Below the pieces are notes generated by a model that worked only from the letters and a program-made list of their open reading frames with translations, ran no database searches and had not been told where the DNA came from. From Sulfuritalea sp. (lineage in GTDB: Bacteria > Pseudomonadota > Gammaproteobacteria > Burkholderiales > Rhodocyclaceae), in assembly GCA_016708585.1 (NCBI GenBank), contig JADJFK010000004.1, positions 155,115-219,114 of the forward strand: a stretch of DNA of 64,000 bases, read 5' to 3'. Made by a program: the position numbers and the translations under genes. Shown here in pieces: positions 15,636 to 24,531 of the stretch. Positions within the stretch are counted from its first letter, which is position 1; each line of letters begins with the position of its first letter.

Positions 15636-16838
15636 ATGGTCATCGCCGACTCCCTTACCCTCGCCATCCGCGCCATCGCCGCGCAGCGCCTGCGCAGCTT
15701 CCTGACCCTGCTCGGCATCGCCGTCGGCATCGCCGCGGTGATCCTGCTGACCTCGATCGGCGAGGGCATCCACCGCTACGTGCTGGCCGAGTTCACCCAG
15801 TTCGGCACCAACGTCGTCGGCGTCCATCCGGGCAAGACGAAAACCGGCGGCGGCGCGCTGTCGGGCCTGCCGAGCAGCGCGCGGCCGCTGTCGCTGGACG
15901 ATGCCGAGGCCCTGAAGCGCCTGCCCAACGTGGTCGCCGTGACCCCCAGCGTCTGGGGCAACGCCGAAGTCAATGGCAACGGCCGGGTACGCCGCGTCTC
16001 GGTCTATGGTGTCGGCCCCGGCATGCTGCAGGTATTCAAGGGCAAGGTCAGGAGCGGCCAGTTCCTGCCCGAGGAAGAGGCCGGCAGCGCGCGCGCGCAG
16101 GTGGTGCTCGGGCCGAAGCTGAAGAACGAACTGTTCGGCAGCGAAAACGCCCTTGGCGCGCGGGTGCGCGTCGGCGGCCTGCAGTTCCGCGTGATCGGCA
16201 TCATGGAGCCCAAGGGCCAGTTCCTCGGCATCGACCTCGACGACACCGCCTTCATCCCCGCGGCGCGCGCCCTGGAATTGTTCAACCGCGAAGGCCTCAA
16301 CGAAATCAACGTCGCCGCCGCCGAAGGCGTACCCGCCGCCAGCGTGGTGGCCGCGATCAAGGACGTGATGATCGCGCGCCACGGCCGCGAGGACGTCACC
16401 ATCATCAGCCAGGAGGAAATGCTGGACACGCTGTCCGGCATCCTCGACGTGCTGACCATGGCGGTCGGCGCGCTGGGCGGGATTTCGCTGCTGGTGGGCG
16501 GCGTCGGCATCGTCACCATCATGACCATCGCCGTCACCGAACGCACCAACGAAATCGGCCTGATGGTCGCGCTCGGCGCCCGGCGCCGGACCATCCTCGG
16601 CCTCTTCCTCGGCGAAGCCGTGGCGCTGGCGGCGATCGGCGGCCTGCTCGGCCTGCTGCTCGGCATTGGCCTGGCGCAACTGATCGGCCTCTTCTTCCCG
16701 GCCCTGCCGGTACATACGCCCCTGGCCTTCGTGCTGCTGGCCGAGGCGCTGGCCGCCGCCATCGGCCTGGCCGCCGGCGTGCTGCCGGCGCGGCGCGCGG
16801 CGCTGCTGGATCCGGTGGAGGCGCTGCGGACGGAGTGA
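15636..16838 (+). CDS. MacB/FtsX-type ABC permease, second copy
   Basis: The 400-residue protein has the same layout as the first permease: an N-terminal helix (FLTLLGIAVGIAAVILLTSIG), a MacB_PCD domain, and three C-terminal helices with TNEIGLMVALGARRRTI. I start it at ATG 15636; longer in-frame starts run into the palindromic element. With only one ATPase in the operon, the two permeases may form a heterodimer. It ends before a copy of the 26-bp repeat. Confidence 0.9.
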   Translation: MVIADSLTLAIRAIAAQRLRSFLTLLGIAVGIAAVILLTSIGEGIHRYVLAEFTQFGTNVVGVHPGKTKTGGGALSGLPSSARPLSLDDAEALKRLPNVVAVTPSVWGNAEVNGNGRVRRVSVYGVGPGMLQVFKGKVRSGQFLPEEEAGSARAQVVLGPKLKNELFGSENALGARVRVGGLQFRVIGIMEPKGQFLGIDLDDTAFIPAARALELFNREGLNEINVAAAEGVPAASVVAAIKDVMIARHGREDVTIISQEEMLDTLSGILDVLTMAVGALGGISLLVGGVGIVTIMTIAVTERTNEIGLMVALGARRRTILGLFLGEAVALAAIGGLLGLLLGIGLAQLIGLFFPALPVHTPLAFVLLAEALAAAIGLAAGVLPARRAALLDPVEALRTE

Positions 16839-16899
16839 TGCGAAATCGGGTGCCGCCGGCACAGCGCCCGGGCCGCGCCGACAGTGATCGCCGCCTGCC

Positions 16900-16925
16900 T
16901 TGCCGTATCGCCGGCGCCGACTTTT
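16900..16925 (-). repeat. Dispersed 26-bp repeat, intergenic
   Basis: The minus strand matches the consensus except for the last two bases. It lies 61 bases after the second permease, in the gap before the ArsM-like gene. Confidence 0.88.
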
Positions 16926-16995
16926 GTCGCCCTGTAAGGAATCGGCGACCTGCACCGACCATGACCCACCACCAATGATCATGCCCCGGCCCCCG

Positions 16996-18129
16996 ATGCG
17001 CGACACCTGCCCGCTGCTCGACCCCTATTCGCCCCAGGAGAAACCATGCGAACTCGTAAAGGACTATTACGGCAAGCAGCTTGCCGGCACCGCCGACCTC
17101 AAGACCAGCGCCTGCTGCGATGCCTCCGGCGTGCCGGGCTGGCTCAAGCCGCTGCTGGCGCGGATCCACCCCGAGGTGCTGGAGCGCTACTACGGCTGCG
17201 GCCTGGTGGCGCCGCCGCTCCTGGCCGGCTGCCGCGTGCTCGACCTCGGCAGCGGTTCCGGGCGCGACGTGTATGCGCTGGCGCAGCTGGTGGGAGCGCA
17301 GGGCGAAGTGGTCGGCGTGGACATGACCGACGAGCAGCTCGACGTGGCGGTGAAGCACCGCGCCTGGCATGCCGAGCGCTTCGGCTATGCCAACGTGCGC
17401 TTCCTGCACGGCTACATCGAGCGCCTCGACGAACTCGACCTGGCGCCTGCCAGCTTCGACGTCATCGTCTCGAATTGCGTAGTGAACCTGTCGCCCGACA
17501 AGGAAGCGGTATTGCGCGGTGTGCAGCGCCTGCTCAAGCCCGGCGGCGAGTTCTATTTCTCCGACGTGTATGCCGACCGGCGCGTGCCGGAAGCCGTCCG
17601 GAACGACCCGGTGCTGTATGGCGAATGCCTGGGCGGCGCGCTGTACTGGAACGATTTCCTCGGCCTCGCGCGGCAGGCGGGCTTTGCCGACCCGCGCCTG
17701 GTGGAAGACCGGCCGCTGGCGGTCACCGATCCGGAACTGGCGCCGCGCACCGCCGGCGTGAACTTCCATTCCGCCACCTACCGCCTGTTCAAGCTCGACG
17801 GGCTGGAATCCGACTGCGAAGACTACGGCCAGGCCGTGGTCTATCGCGGCAGCATCGCGCAGCACGCGCAGGCCTTCGTCCTCGACAAGCACCACCGCAT
17901 CGAGGCCGGGCGCGTGTTCCCGGTCTGCGGCAACACCTTCCGCATGCTCAAGGAAAGCCGGCTGGCGCCGCACTTCGATTTCATCGGCGACTTCTCGCGC
18001 CACTACGGCCTGTTCGAGGGCTGCGGCAAGGCACTGCCGTTCACCTCGACCGCCGGGGTCGATGCGGGCTCTGCCGGTGGCAACAGCGCCGGCAGCGGCG
18101 GCAGCGAGGAAAGCTGCGGCTGCTGCTAG
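16996..18129 (+). CDS. ArsM-type arsenite (or selenite) S-adenosylmethionine methyltransferase
   Basis: The 377-residue product has the ArsM layout: VKDYYGKQL, a vicinal Cys pair in KTSACCD, the SAM loop RVLDLGSGSGRD, the conserved Cys in VSNCVVNLS, and the third in YGECLGGALYW. ArsM methylates trivalent arsenic, and homologues can act on selenium. The C-terminus is Gly/Ser-rich and ends SCGCC, a possible extra metalloid-binding site. The start is uncertain: ATG 16975, 16981 and 16996 are in frame with no clear ribosome-binding site. The neighbour is a selenophosphate synthetase fusion, which makes selenium a real alternative. Confidence 0.8.
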   Translation: MRDTCPLLDPYSPQEKPCELVKDYYGKQLAGTADLKTSACCDASGVPGWLKPLLARIHPEVLERYYGCGLVAPPLLAGCRVLDLGSGSGRDVYALAQLVGAQGEVVGVDMTDEQLDVAVKHRAWHAERFGYANVRFLHGYIERLDELDLAPASFDVIVSNCVVNLSPDKEAVLRGVQRLLKPGGEFYFSDVYADRRVPEAVRNDPVLYGECLGGALYWNDFLGLARQAGFADPRLVEDRPLAVTDPELAPRTAGVNFHSATYRLFKLDGLESDCEDYGQAVVYRGSIAQHAQAFVLDKHHRIEAGRVFPVCGNTFRMLKESRLAPHFDFIGDFSRHYGLFEGCGKALPFTSTAGVDAGSAGGNSAGSGGSEESCGCC

Positions 18130-18267
18130 GCCATCAGGCCGCGAAGTCGCATCGCCCGCCCGGCGCACCGGGCGCGGTTTAGAATCCGGCGGCAACGCGC
18201 CACGGCGGCGCATGGCGGAACCCGCGCAATGGCGCGGCCGGTCCGCGAACCATCGGGAGTACATCGA

Positions 18268-20553
18268 ATGCAGGCCACGGCAAACCCCGTGCTGAGGGAC
18301 ATCGTGCTGATCGGCGGCGGCCACAGCCATGTCGGCGTGCTGCGCATGTTCGCCATGCGGCCCGTGCCCGGCGTGCGCCTGACCCTGGTCTGCACCGACA
18401 CCGACACGCCCTACTCGGGCATGCTGCCCGGCTACATCGCCGGGCATTACGGCTTCGACGAGGTGCATATCGACCTGCGCCGCCTGGCCCAGTTCGCCGG
18501 CGCGCGCTATGTGCGCGACGAAGTCACCGGCATCGACCGCGCCGCGCGCAAGGTGCTCTGCCGCAACCGGCCGCCGCTCGCCTACGACGCGCTGTCGATC
18601 AACATCGGCTCCACGCCGCGGCTCGCGCCGATCGCCGGCGCCGCCGAGCACGCGGTGCCGGTGAAGCCGATCCGCCGCTTCAACGAACGCTGGCTGGCGC
18701 TGCTCGACCGCGTCCGCGACCACGCCGGCGCGACGACGATCGCCGTGGTCGGCGCCGGTGCGGGCGGCGTCGAGCTGCTGCTGGCGATGCAATACCGCCT
18801 GCGCAACGAGCTCGCGGCGCTGGGCCGCGCCGGCGACGCGCCGCGCTTCCACCTGTTTTCCGCCGACGCGCGGATCCTGCCGACCCACAATGCCGCCGTG
18901 CGCCGCGCCTTCGAAGGCGTGCTCGCCGAACGCGGCGTCACCGTGCATTGCGATGCCGAGGTGACCCGGGTCGAGGCCGGCCGCCTGCAAACCCGGAGCG
19001 GGGCGGTGTTCGACGCCGACGAAATCGTCTGGGTCACCCAGGCCGGCGGCGCCGCCTGGCTGCGCGAGACCGGGCTGGCGCTGGATGGCGACGGTTTCAT
19101 CCGCGTGCGCGACACCCTGCAAAGCGAGACCGACCCGCTGGTCTTCGCCGCCGGTGATTGCGCCTCCATGATCGACCGGCCGCTGGAAAAGGCCGGCGTG
19201 TTCGCCGTGCGCATGGCCCGCCCGCTGGCGGAAAACCTGCGCCGCAGCATCACCGGCGAAGGCTTGCTCAGCTATCGCCCGCAACGGCACTGGCTGGCCC
19301 TGATCAGCACCGGCGACCGCCACGCCGTGGCCTCGCGCGGCGCGTTCTACGCGCGCGGCGACTTGCTCTGGCGCTGGAAGGACTGGATCGATCGCCGCTT
19401 CATGCGCAAGTTCACCGAGTTCGAGGCCATGGCCGAGCCGGCGCCGACGGCCGCGGCGGTGCCGCTCGCCGCCGAGGAACAGGCGCAGGCCATCTCGGCC
19501 GTCGCCATGCGTTGCGGCGGCTGCGGCGCCAAGGTCGGCGCCACGGTGCTGTCGCGCGCGCTGGCCAACGTCCACCCGGTCGAGCGCGACGACGTGCTGA
19601 TCGGCCTGCACGCGCCGGATGACGCCGCCGTGGTGCGCGTGCCGCCGGGCAAGGCGATGGTGCACACGGTGGATTTCTTCCGCGCCTTCATCGACGATCC
19701 CTGGCTGTTCGGCCGCATCGCCGCCAACCACGCGCTGGGCGACATCTTCGCCATGGGCGCCGAGGCGCAGTCGGCCACCGCCGTCGCCACCGTGCCGCCG
19801 GGACTCGAAGCCAAGGTCGAGGACACCGTGTACCAGATGATGGCCGGCGCCGTCGCCGTGCTCAACGAGGCCGGCTGCGCCCTGGTCGGCGGCCACACCG
19901 GCGAGGGCAGCGAACTGGCGCTGGGCTTCGCCATCAACGGCCTGATCGACGAGCGCCTGGCCGGCGTGCTGACCAAGGGCGGCATGCGCCCCGGCGACGC
20001 GCTGATCCTGACCAAGCCGATCGGCACCGGCACCCTGTTCGCCGCGCACAAGCAGTTCAAGGCCGGGTTTGCGTGCAAGGGGAGATGGATCGACGCCGCG
20101 CTGGAATCGATGCAGGTCTCCAACCGCGCTGCGCTGCCGATCCTCGTCGCGCACGGCGCCACGGCCTGCACCGACCTCACCGGCTTCGGCCTGCTCGGCC
20201 ACCTGGTCGAGATGACCAGGCCGTCGGCCGTCGATGCGGAACTCGACCTGAATGCGTTGCCGCTGCTGGCCGGCGCCGCCGAATGCGTCGCGGCGGGTGT
20301 CCTCAGCTCGCTGCAGCCGGCCAACCTGCGCCTGCGGCGCGCCCTGCGCAACCAGCAAGAGGCGCTGGCGCACCCGAACTATCCGCTGATCTTCGACCCG
20401 CAAACCGCCGGCGGCCTGCTCGCCAGCGTGCCGGCGGACACGGTCGACGCCTGCCTCGCCGCGCTCTGCGCCGCCGGCTACCCGCGCGCCGCGCGCATCG
20501 GCCGGGTGCTGGCGCAGGGCGAGGCGCTGGAGCCGATCCGGCTGGTCCTGTGA
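18268..20553 (+). CDS. selD: Fused NADH-dehydrogenase-like flavoprotein and selenide, water dikinase (SelD)
   Basis: The 761-residue protein joins two enzymes. Residues 1 to about 375 are a type-II NADH-dehydrogenase-like flavoprotein (IVLIGGGHSHVGVL at the N-terminus, VVGAGAGGVELLLAM NAD loop, VFAAGDCASM near 300). The rest is SelD, which makes selenophosphate from selenide and ATP. In RCGGCGAKVG the catalytic Cys and the Lys three residues later are kept, as Cys and not selenocysteine. Such fusions are known; the flavoprotein may supply or consume reduced selenium. ATG 18268 follows GGGAG. selA, selB and mnmH are not in the window. Confidence 0.9.
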   Translation: MQATANPVLRDIVLIGGGHSHVGVLRMFAMRPVPGVRLTLVCTDTDTPYSGMLPGYIAGHYGFDEVHIDLRRLAQFAGARYVRDEVTGIDRAARKVLCRNRPPLAYDALSINIGSTPRLAPIAGAAEHAVPVKPIRRFNERWLALLDRVRDHAGATTIAVVGAGAGGVELLLAMQYRLRNELAALGRAGDAPRFHLFSADARILPTHNAAVRRAFEGVLAERGVTVHCDAEVTRVEAGRLQTRSGAVFDADEIVWVTQAGGAAWLRETGLALDGDGFIRVRDTLQSETDPLVFAAGDCASMIDRPLEKAGVFAVRMARPLAENLRRSITGEGLLSYRPQRHWLALISTGDRHAVASRGAFYARGDLLWRWKDWIDRRFMRKFTEFEAMAEPAPTAAAVPLAAEEQAQAISAVAMRCGGCGAKVGATVLSRALANVHPVERDDVLIGLHAPDDAAVVRVPPGKAMVHTVDFFRAFIDDPWLFGRIAANHALGDIFAMGAEAQSATAVATVPPGLEAKVEDTVYQMMAGAVAVLNEAGCALVGGHTGEGSELALGFAINGLIDERLAGVLTKGGMRPGDALILTKPIGTGTLFAAHKQFKAGFACKGRWIDAALESMQVSNRAALPILVAHGATACTDLTGFGLLGHLVEMTRPSAVDAELDLNALPLLAGAAECVAAGVLSSLQPANLRLRRALRNQQEALAHPNYPLIFDPQTAGGLLASVPADTVDACLAALCAAGYPRAARIGRVLAQGEALEPIRLVL

Positions 20554-20578
20554 AAAGTCGGCGCCGGCGGTACGGCGG
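20553..20578 (+). repeat. Dispersed 26-bp repeat overlapping the selD stop codon
   Basis: The first A of the repeat is the last base of the TGA stop. It has two differences from the consensus (GGTACGGCGG end). Confidence 0.88.
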
Positions 20579-20613
20579 TCCGCCGCCTGCGGCACGTTGG
20601 TTCTACTGCAATA

Positions 20614-20642
20614 TTGCAAATTGAGCGGTAATCGCTCATAAT
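20614..20642 (+). promoter_or_regulatory. Promoter of the DUF4143 ATPase gene
   Basis: TTGCAA (20614-20619) and CATAAT (20637-20642) are 17 bases apart. The spacer holds the inverted repeat GAGCG/CGCTC (20623-20637), and the palindrome TGCAATATTGCA (20607-20618) overlaps the -35 box. The ATG is seven bases after the -10 box, so the message could be leaderless. Confidence 0.6.
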
Positions 20643-20648
20643 GCGCGA

Positions 20649-21820
20649 ATGCTGCAGCGACAACTCGCCCCGCTCATCGCCAACCACCTGCAACGACAGC
20701 CCGCGGTCGCGTTACTCGGCCCGCGCCAGGTGGGCAAGACCACCCTGGCACGGCAGGTCGCGGCCGGGATGCCCAATGCCGTTTTCCTCGACCTGGAACT
20801 CGAAGCCGATCGCGCCCGGCTGGCACGGCCCGACCTGTTCTTCGCGCGCCATCGCGACCGGCTTGTGGTGCTCGACGAAGTGCAGGTCAAGCCCGATCTG
20901 TTCACCCAGCTGCGCCCGGAGATCGACGCCGAGCGGCGGGCGGGGCGCTTCCTCCTGCTCGGTTCGGCCAGCGGCCCCTTGCTGCGCCAGTCCGCCGAGT
21001 CGCTGGCGGGAAGGATTGCCTACCTTGAACTGACGCCTTTCCTGGTTGCGGAACTTGGTGCTGCAGTCGCCGGCCATCCCGCGCGGCGGCATCGGCACTG
21101 TGGCTGCGGGGCGGCTTTCCGCGCAGCTTCCTCGCCGCCGACGATGCCGATTCGCTGGCCTGGCGGAGCGATTTCATCGCGACATTCCTGGCGCGCGACC
21201 TGCCGCAGCTCGGTGTCACCATTCCGGCGGAAACGCTGCGTCGTTTCTGGCGCATGTGCGCCCATCTGCACGGTCAGTTGTTCAATGCCTCGCAGCTGGG
21301 CGCGGCCCTGGGCGGGGTGGCTCATACCACGGTGGGCCGCTATCTGGACCTGCTGGTCGATGCGCTGATGCTGCGCCGTTTGCCGCCTTACCTGATCAAT
21401 ATCGGCAAGCGGCTGGTCAAGGCGCCCAAGGTGTATGTCCGCGACAGCGGCATCCTGCATGCGCTGCTGAACCTGCGGAGCCTCGACGACCTCGGCGGGC
21501 ATCCGGTCGCCGGACTGTCGTGGGAAGGCTTCGTCATCGAGCAGATTCTCGCCACCCTGCCGCCGCTGACCACTGCCGGTTTCTACCGCACCTCGGCCGG
21601 CGCCGAGCTGGACCTGGTGGTCGAGCAGGCGGGCCGGCGCATCGGTTTCGAGGTCAAGCTGTCGACGGCACCGACGGTCTCGCGCGGATTCTGGAATGCC
21701 TGTGAGGACCTCGGCGTGTCCCGCGCCTATGTGGTCGCCCCGGTTTTGGAGCCGTATCCCCTGGCGGATAACGTCGAGGTCATCTCGCCGCTGATGCTGG
21801 GGCAACTCGGGTCCGGTTGA
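20649..21820 (+). pseudogene. DUF4143/AAA ATPase gene with a frameshift
   Basis: Residues 1-140 are read in one frame (Walker A LLGPRQVGKTTLA, Walker B LVVLDEVQ, sensor LLLGSAS, ESLAGRIAYLELTPF). From about 21090 the family continues in another frame (LWLRGGFPRSFLAADDADSLAWR, then VGRYLDLLVDALMLRRLPP, VKAPKVYVRDSGILHALL and SWEGFVIEQIL with the nuclease-like C-terminal FYRTSAGAELDLV...FEVKLS). One frameshift between about 21050 and 21098 explains everything. It may be a recent mutation or a sequencing error. These ATPases are common accessory genes of unsettled function. Confidence 0.85.
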
Positions 21821-21825
21821 AAGCC

Positions 21826-21847
21826 GGCAGGCTGTGCAGAGCCTGCC
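21826..21847. terminator. Hairpin between convergent reading frames
   Basis: Arms GGCAGGCT and AGCCTGCC enclose a six-base loop, five bases after the DUF4143 frame and 15 bases after the minus-strand fragment. A strong T-run is missing on both sides. Confidence 0.5.
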
Positions 21848-21862
21848 GTGGAGGTGCGGCGA

Positions 21863-22048
21863 TCAACCGGGCGCTTGCGCCTCCAGCGTGAACCGGTGGC
21901 TGTTGCCGCCGATCAGCTGGACGGTCGGGCGATACAGACCCGCTTTGTCGCCGGCACGAAACTCGATGGTCAGCAGGCCGGGATTGGTCTTGCCGCCGCC
22001 CGCCACCGGAGGGAATGATCCCGCGACGCTGTAAGCTTGTCGGGCCAT
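21863..22048 (-). pseudogene. Possible C-terminal fragment of a lost gene
   Basis: The frame encodes 61 residues, ending in LLTIEFRAGDKAGLYRPTVQLIGGNSHRFTLEAQAPG, which reads like the last strands of a beta-rich domain rather than random GC-rich sequence. A hairpin follows its stop. There is no upstream extension, so it could be a truncated remnant or a small protein. I do not recognise the family. The rest of the 356-base gap 21821-22176 shows nothing else I can support. Confidence 0.3.
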
Positions 22049-22176
22049 CGTGCGACGAAGACCGTAGTGAGCAGATCATGGCGCGGCGGACGCTGCGCTT
22101 TGCGTCGGAAAATACGGCGTCAGCCTCGGCCAGTACGTCAATTTTGCGGCACTCTTCAAGGGGGACTGAATTGTCA

Positions 22177-22995
22177 ATGCGCACTCTGCTTCTCGGCCTT
22201 TTCCTGATCACGGCGGCCACGCTGGCCCGCGCCCAGGGCTTCGACCACAACCACGCGGCCTGGCACGCGCTGCTGGCGAAGCACGTCAAGACCTTCGCCG
22301 GCGGCAATGCCAGCGCCGTCGATTACGCCGCGCTGAAGAACGAGAGGGCGGCGCTGCAGGCCTATCTCGCCGGCCTGTCGGCGGTCGCCGGAAACGACTA
22401 CGACACGTGGACCAAGCCGCAGCGCCTGGCCTTCCTGATCAATGCCTACAACGCCTGGACGGTCGAGCTGATCCTGACGAAGTATCCCGACCTGGAATCG
22501 ATCAAGGACCTCGGTTCCGTGTTCCAGTCGCCGTGGAAGAAGAAGTTCTTCCGCCTGCTCGGGCAGGAGCGCAGCCTCGACGACGTCGAACACGGCCTGA
22601 TCCGCGCCCCCGGCGTTTTCGACGATCCGCGCATCCATGTCGGCGTGGTCTGCGCCTCGATCGGCTGCCCGATGCTGCGCCCGGAGGCCTTCACGCCGGA
22701 AAAGCTCGACGCCCAGCTCGACGACGGCATGCGGCGCTTCCTCGCCGACGGTACGCGCAATCGCTACGACGCGGCGTCCGGCCGCCTGCGGGTGTCGAAG
22801 ATCTTCGACTGGTACGGCAAGGATTTCGAGCAGGGGCACAAGGGCTACGATTCGCTGAAAGTGACCTTCGCCCGCCATGCCGCCCAGCTCGCGGCCACGG
22901 CCGACGCGCAGGCGAAGCTGCGCGGCGGCGACTACCGGCTGGACTTCCTCGATTACGACTGGAAGCTCAACGATGCGCCGCGCGCGCCGCGCTGA
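22177..22995 (+). CDS. DUF547 domain protein, exported
   Basis: The 272-residue protein has a signal peptide (LLLGLFLITAATLARAQ) followed by a DUF547 domain with its motifs RLAFLINAYNAWTVELIL, SIGCPML and RFLADGTRNRYD. The function of DUF547 is unknown in bacteria, though the fold resembles glutaredoxin-associated domains. ATG 22177 follows GGGGG 15 bases upstream; a TTG at 22171 is possible. It is the first of a run of envelope-type genes. Confidence 0.85.
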   Translation: MRTLLLGLFLITAATLARAQGFDHNHAAWHALLAKHVKTFAGGNASAVDYAALKNERAALQAYLAGLSAVAGNDYDTWTKPQRLAFLINAYNAWTVELILTKYPDLESIKDLGSVFQSPWKKKFFRLLGQERSLDDVEHGLIRAPGVFDDPRIHVGVVCASIGCPMLRPEAFTPEKLDAQLDDGMRRFLADGTRNRYDAASGRLRVSKIFDWYGKDFEQGHKGYDSLKVTFARHAAQLAATADAQAKLRGGDYRLDFLDYDWKLNDAPRAPR

Positions 22996-23046
22996 CATCC
23001 TGCGCCGTGCCGTGCCGGGTACGGCGGCCCCGCAAGGGCGCCGGGG

Positions 23047-23802
23047 ATGAGCCGCGCGCGGCGCACCTGCTGCGCCTGCCTGGCGCTGCTGTCGCTGCCG
23101 GCGCTGCCCGCGCCGGTCCGGATCGGCGATTTCGCCGCAACGCAAGGGGTGATCCCGGCGCCGTGGCGCGTCGAGCAGCCGGATACCAAGTTACCGGCGA
23201 CACGTTACCGGGCCCGCCTGTGGGACGGCGTCCATGCCGTCGAGGCCCATGCCGTCGCCAGCATGGCCCTGCTGGCGCGGCCGGTGGCCATCGACCTGGC
23301 GGCGACGCCGATCCTTTGCTGGCGCTGGCGCATCGATGCGCCGCTGCAAAGCGCCGACATGACGCGGAAAGCCGGCGACGACTATGCCGCGCGCGTCTAC
23401 CTGAGCTTCGAGGTGGCGCCCGAACAGCTCGGCGTCACGACGCGCATGGCGCTCGGGCTGGCGCGCGGCATCTACGGCGCCCAGCTGCCCGATGCCGCGA
23501 TCAACTACATCTGGGACAACCGGCATGCGGTCGGCACCTGGCAGGCGAATACCTATACCGATCGCGCGCGCATGCTGGTGCTGCGTTCCGGGAGCGCGTT
23601 CGCCGGGCGCTGGGTCGATGAACGCCGTGACGTCGGCGCCGACTTTCTGGCCGCCTTCGGCCACCCGCCCCTCAAGCTGACCGGCGTCGCCATTGCCGCC
23701 GACACCGACCAGACCGGCGAGGAAGCGCGCGCCGGCTTCGCCGATTTGCGCTTCGTCGCACGCGCGGACGAGTGCCCGCCGCCGGAAGCAGTGCGTGACT
23801 AG
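23047..23802 (+). CDS. DUF3047 domain protein, exported
   Basis: The 251-residue protein has a short N-terminal signal-like segment (CCACLALLSLPALPAPV) and the DUF3047 core: WRWRIDAPLQSADMTRKAGDDYAARVYLSF (residues about 93-122) and INYIWDNRH. The function is unknown. The stop overlaps the start of the next gene. Near residue 195 the DNA resembles the 26-bp repeat. Confidence 0.85.
   Translation: MSRARRTCCACLALLSLPALPAPVRIGDFAATQGVIPAPWRVEQPDTKLPATRYRARLWDGVHAVEAHAVASMALLARPVAIDLAATPILCWRWRIDAPLQSADMTRKAGDDYAARVYLSFEVAPEQLGVTTRMALGLARGIYGAQLPDAAINYIWDNRHAVGTWQANTYTDRARMLVLRSGSAFAGRWVDERRDVGADFLAAFGHPPLKLTGVAIAADTDQTGEEARAGFADLRFVARADECPPPEAVRD
23623..23647 (-). repeat. Degenerate 26-bp repeat in the DUF3047 gene
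   Basis: On the minus strand AAAGTCGGCGCCG and ACGGCG match, with three changes in the middle. It encodes DVGADF on the sense strand. It may be chance. Confidence 0.4.
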
Positions 23803-24445
23803 CCGCGTCGGCGTCGCCATCCTGGCCCGCGCGCCCATCCCCGGCGCGGCCAAGACGCGCCTGATTCCTGTGCTCGGTGCGGCGGGCGCGGCGCGCCTGC
23901 AGCGCTGGATGCTGCAGCGTACGGTGGCGATGGCCCTCGTCGCCGACGTCGGGCCGGTCAGCCTGTGGTGCGCCGGCGATCCCGCCCATCCGGATTTTGC
24001 GGTGTGCCGCGCCTTCGGCCGGGTGGATCTGCACCCGCAACCCGAAGGCGACCTCGGCGAACGCATGCTGGCGGCGGTCGCATCGTCGCCGACGCCGGCC
24101 GGCACGCTGGTGATCGGCACCGACTGCCCGGCGCTGGGCGCCGCGCACCTGCGCGAGTCGGCGCGGGCGCTGGGCGGCAACGATGCCGTGGTGATCCCCG
24201 CCGAAGACGGCGGCTATGTCCTGGTCGGCATGAAAACGCCGGCGCCGGAAGCGTTCGCCGGGGTGGACTGGGGCAGCGCCCGCGTCATGGCCCAGACCCG
24301 GCAGCGCCTCGCCGCGCTGGGCTGGCGCTGGCACGAAGCGGACCCGCTGTGGGATGTCGACCTGCCGCAGGACCTCGAGCGCCTGTATGCGAATTATCCC
24401 GACGCCAGCGCGATCCGGGATGGAGCAGGGAAGCCTGCTGAATAG
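23795..24445 (+). CDS. TIGR04282/DUF2064 family glycosyltransferase-fold protein
   Basis: The 216-residue product has the GT-A-like fold of the DUF2064 family: VGVAILARAPIPGAAKTRL (nucleotide-binding N-terminus), VIGTDCPALGAAHL and EDGGYVLVGMK, with LWDVDLPQDLERL near the end. Its substrate is unknown. GTG 23795 is chosen because it overlaps the DUF3047 stop by eight bases and begins the conserved domain; earlier in-frame starts lie deep inside the neighbour. Confidence 0.88.
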   Translation: MTSRVGVAILARAPIPGAAKTRLIPVLGAAGAARLQRWMLQRTVAMALVADVGPVSLWCAGDPAHPDFAVCRAFGRVDLHPQPEGDLGERMLAAVASSPTPAGTLVIGTDCPALGAAHLRESARALGGNDAVVIPAEDGGYVLVGMKTPAPEAFAGVDWGSARVMAQTRQRLAALGWRWHEADPLWDVDLPQDLERLYANYPDASAIRDGAGKPAE

Positions 24446-24531
24446 CGGCATCGATCGGGGTCGGCGGCTCCGTCCGCGGTATAGTTGCGCCAGGCGCTGC
24501 ACCGCAGTGACGACCCCGGAGACATCGAACC

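Noticed and set aside
19538..19556. Further copy of the 26-bp repeat in selD (KVGATVL)
   Set aside because: Only about 12 bases match (AAGGTCGGCGCC), and the residues are those normal for the SelD active-site region.
16534..20619. 1361-codon minus-strand frame over permease, methyltransferase and SelD genes
   Set aside because: It is antisense to three recognised genes and reflects third-position GC bias; no domain is recognisable.
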